Assembly: GCF_000730285.1 (NCBI RefSeq)
Contig: NZ_CP007174.1
Location: 992,001-1,056,000 of the forward strand
Direction of reading: 5' to 3'
Source: Candidatus Nitrososphaera evergladensis SR1
Lineage (GTDB): Archaea > Thermoproteota > Nitrososphaeria > Nitrososphaerales > Nitrososphaeraceae
DNA: 64,000 nucleotides
In this document: in pieces, positions 62,215 to 64,000 of the stretch
Numbering within the stretch: position 1 is the first letter of the stretch
Layout of the letters: every line of letters starts with the position of its first letter
The notes under the pieces: model-generated
The model's input: only the letters and a program-made list of their open reading frames with translations
Databases searched by the model: none
Told to the model about the DNA's origin: nothing
Translations under genes and position numbers: made by a program

Positions 62215-63489
62215 TTAATTCCTCACGTCCCTTGGGTCTGTTATCTTGCCTGTTATCGCAGATGCGGCCACCACCACCGGCGAAGCGAGGTACGTCTGCG
62301 ACTCGACGTGGCCCATCCTGCCGGGAAAGTTGCGGTTTGTGGTGCTGATGCATATCTCGCCCTTGCCGAGGACTCCCATGTGCGCGCCGCAGCACGCGCC
62401 GCACGTCGGCGGGCCGACCACTGCGCCTGCTTCCATGAATATCTGCACTAGGCCCTCCTTCATGGCCTTTACATAGATGGACTGCGCCGCTGGCAGCACC
62501 TCGGTGCGGATCTTGACTTTTTTGCCCTTCAATATCTTGGCCGCCGCTCTCAGGTCGTCAAGCTTGGCCCCCGTGCACGAGCCGATGTACGCCTTGTCTA
62601 TTTCGGTCCCCTGCAGCTCCCTTGCGACAGAGATGTTGCCGGGAGAGAACGGCTTGGCAATAGTGGGCTCCATCTTTTCAATCTCTATCGTAAACGTTTC
62701 AGAGTATTGCGCGCCCTCGTCGCCGTGCACAGGCGAGTACTGCGCGTCCGTGCGCTCTCGCAAGTAGGCGTACGTTGTTTCGTCCGGCTCGATTATGCCG
62801 TTCTTGGCGCCGGCTTCGGTAGTCATGTTTGTAAGCGTCAGGCGCTCTTCCATCGATAGCTTTTCTACCACATTGCCTGCAAACTGCATTGTCTTGTAGT
62901 TGGCGCCGTCAGTGCCTATCTCGCCGATAATCTTTAGGATGATGTCCTTTGCCATGATGTGGTCAGGCTTGTTGCCCTCTACTCTGAACATCATAGTCTC
63001 GGGAATCTTGAACCAGATCTCGCCGTTCATGAGAACGTACGCCACGTCGGTGTGGCCAAGGCCGGCGGCAAAGGCGCCCATTGCGCCTGTCGTGTTTGTG
63101 TGCGAGTCGCCTCCCACGTACACCTCGCCGGGGAGCACCATCGCCTCCTCATGCGAAAGCGTGTGGCAGATGCCGTACTGGCCCAGGCCGTACTTGAAGT
63201 GCTTCTTTATCCCGTACTTTTTGGTAAAGTTTGAAAGAGTGATGACGTTCTCTGCCGAGACGCGGTCAGCCGCCGGGACGAAATGGTCTTCTGTCACCCA
63301 CACCCTGTCGGCGTTCCAAATCTTGTCCAGTTTCAGTCCCTTCTTCTCCCATTCACTGAAAACCTTGATGACGCCGGGGCCCGACACGTCGTGCATCATG
63401 ACCTTGTCCACCTTTGCAAACACCACGTCGCCGGGCGAGACGCTCTGCCTGCCGGCGGCGCGGGCAAGTATCTTTTCGGTAATCGTCAT
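62215..63489 (-). CDS. leuC: 3-isopropylmalate dehydratase large subunit
   Basis: From ATG 63489 (MTITEKILARAAG) the protein has 424 residues. It holds YIGSCTGAKLDDLRAAA and PTCGACCGAHMGVLGKGE with the Fe-S cysteines, and the VGGDSHTNTTGAMGAFAAGL motif. Length fits the archaeal short LeuC/homoaconitase type. It is co-directional with leuD, separated by 2 nt. A start at 63498 (TTG) adds three residues. Confidence 0.95.
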   Translation of the reverse strand: MTITEKILARAAGRQSVSPGDVVFAKVDKVMMHDVSGPGVIKVFSEWEKKGLKLDKIWNADRVWVTEDHFVPAADRVSAENVITLSNFTKKYGIKKHFKYGLGQYGICHTLSHEEAMVLPGEVYVGGDSHTNTTGAMGAFAAGLGHTDVAYVLMNGEIWFKIPETMMFRVEGNKPDHIMAKDIILKIIGEIGTDGANYKTMQFAGNVVEKLSMEERLTLTNMTTEAGAKNGIIEPDETTYAYLRERTDAQYSPVHGDEGAQYSETFTIEIEKMEPTIAKPFSPGNISVARELQGTEIDKAYIGSCTGAKLDDLRAAAKILKGKKVKIRTEVLPAAQSIYVKAMKEGLVQIFMEAGAVVGPPTCGACCGAHMGVLGKGEICISTTNRNFPGRMGHVESQTYLASPVVVAASAITGKITDPRDVRN

Positions 63490-63573
63490 TGCTGCCAAAA
63501 CCGTATCACTTGAGGGGAATGTGGCGGATGGCGGATTAAAACCTTTGGCAAACGCGAAAGCAGATTAAGCCGG

Positions 63574-64000
63574 GTGCGAATATCGTCACTGCGCTTGGAG
63601 ATACTGACAGTCAAGGTTGCGAGGAAGAGCGGGAGGTTCAACCTGTTTGAGAGCCTGCAGGGCTTTGATTACAAGGATGGCGACATTATCGTGGTGTCAA
63701 GCAAGTTCGTCTCGATGGCCGAAGGCTCTGTGGTGGACATGGGAAGGATAAGAGTGAGCAGAAAAGCAAAGGTGCTTGCAAAGAAATGCCACATGGAGCC
63801 AAGACTTGCAGAGCTGGTACTGAGAGAATCCGACTATATCGTCAAGGGCGTGCCGGGATTTCTTTTGGCGATACGGGACGGCATGATAGCGCCAAACGCC
63901 GGGATTGACAAGTCAAACGTGCCAAAGGGATTTGCAATCCTGTACCCACGCGACCCGTTTGCCTCTGCAGAGGACCTGAAAGACGCATTCCTGGCAAACC
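63574..64000 (+). CDS. cofE: F420-0:gamma-glutamyl ligase-like (CofE), partial
   Basis: The frame from GTG 63574 or TTG 63595 is open to the window end. It reads KDGDIIVVSSKFVSMAEGSV, then LVLRESDYIVKGVPGFLLAI and IAPNAGIDKSNVPKGFAILY, the order seen in CofE (SSK...S.AEG, NAGIDxSN). CofE adds glutamates to coenzyme F420. About 135-142 residues are visible. The C-terminal half lies outside the window. Confidence 0.88.
   Translation, partial: MRISSLRLEILTVKVARKSGRFNLFESLQGFDYKDGDIIVVSSKFVSMAEGSVVDMGRIRVSRKAKVLAKKCHMEPRLAELVLRESDYIVKGVPGFLLAIRDGMIAPNAGIDKSNVPKGFAILYPRDPFASAEDLKDAFLAN

Noticed and set aside
62215-62404. Extended leuD start at 62404
   Set aside because: It would overlap leuC by about 190 nt; the family start fits ATG 62212.

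Overview
The window reads as a chromosome segment of an ammonia-oxidising thaumarchaeon of the Nitrososphaera type. Supporting signs are archaeal ribosomal proteins L11, L7Ae, S28e and L24e, a group II chaperonin, aIF5B, intron-containing tRNA genes, siroheme-route heme genes, a cupredoxin, a CofE-like protein, several stand-alone RAM-domain proteins, and TATA-led, partly leaderless genes with GGTGA-type ribosome sites. The species is not determined here.

Two integrated elements interrupt the host genome. Element 1 occupies position 1 to about 9035 and continues beyond the left edge. It ends at the 3' end of an intron-containing tRNA-Lys(UUU) gene. It carries two different tyrosine recombinases, a complete ParB-like protein, a ParB remnant, two small membrane proteins, two exported proteins, a large Gln/Ala-rich protein cut by the window edge, and an operator-like repeat used three times. 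Element 2 (about 26755-39252) is visibly AT-rich and bounded by an 11-bp direct repeat. One copy overlaps the stop codon of a phosphohexomutase gene; the other lies just upstream of the promoter of the rpl7ae operon. It encodes an integrase, a primase-polymerase and a separate D5/SF3-like ATPase, three ribbon-helix-helix-like proteins, a repeat-dense candidate origin, a candidate virion or membrane module, a PycTM-like membrane protein and a nuclease-like protein. I read it as an undescribed or little-described plasmid- or virus-derived replicon, and it is the most interesting part of the window.

Host regions: 9.2-18.4 kb holds a radical SAM enzyme, a cyclase-family hydrolase, a class V aminotransferase, a thermosome subunit, a rhomboid protease, regulators and L11. 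A very large subtilase fills 18.4-23.2 kb, followed by thioredoxin and the convergent rpl7ae-rps28e-rpl24e-ndk-infB operon. Right of element 2 come a phosphohexomutase, tRNA-Leu(UAG), an M32 carboxypeptidase preceded by a probably frameshifted small gene, pdxST, aconitase, a two-gene 2-oxoacid:ferredoxin oxidoreductase, ChaB, tRNA-Arg(UCG), a cupredoxin, sufC, a chlorite dismutase/HemQ-like protein, an AKR, an AhbA-AhbB fusion, leuCD and the start of a cofE-like gene.

Several small genes not usually picked up by ORF callers (zinc-binding or single-membrane-span proteins of 26-56 residues) are listed from direct reading. Metabolically, acn, korAB and leuCD serve central carbon and leucine metabolism, pdxST makes PLP, and sufC, the AhbAB fusion and the Cld-like protein fit Fe-S and heme supply.
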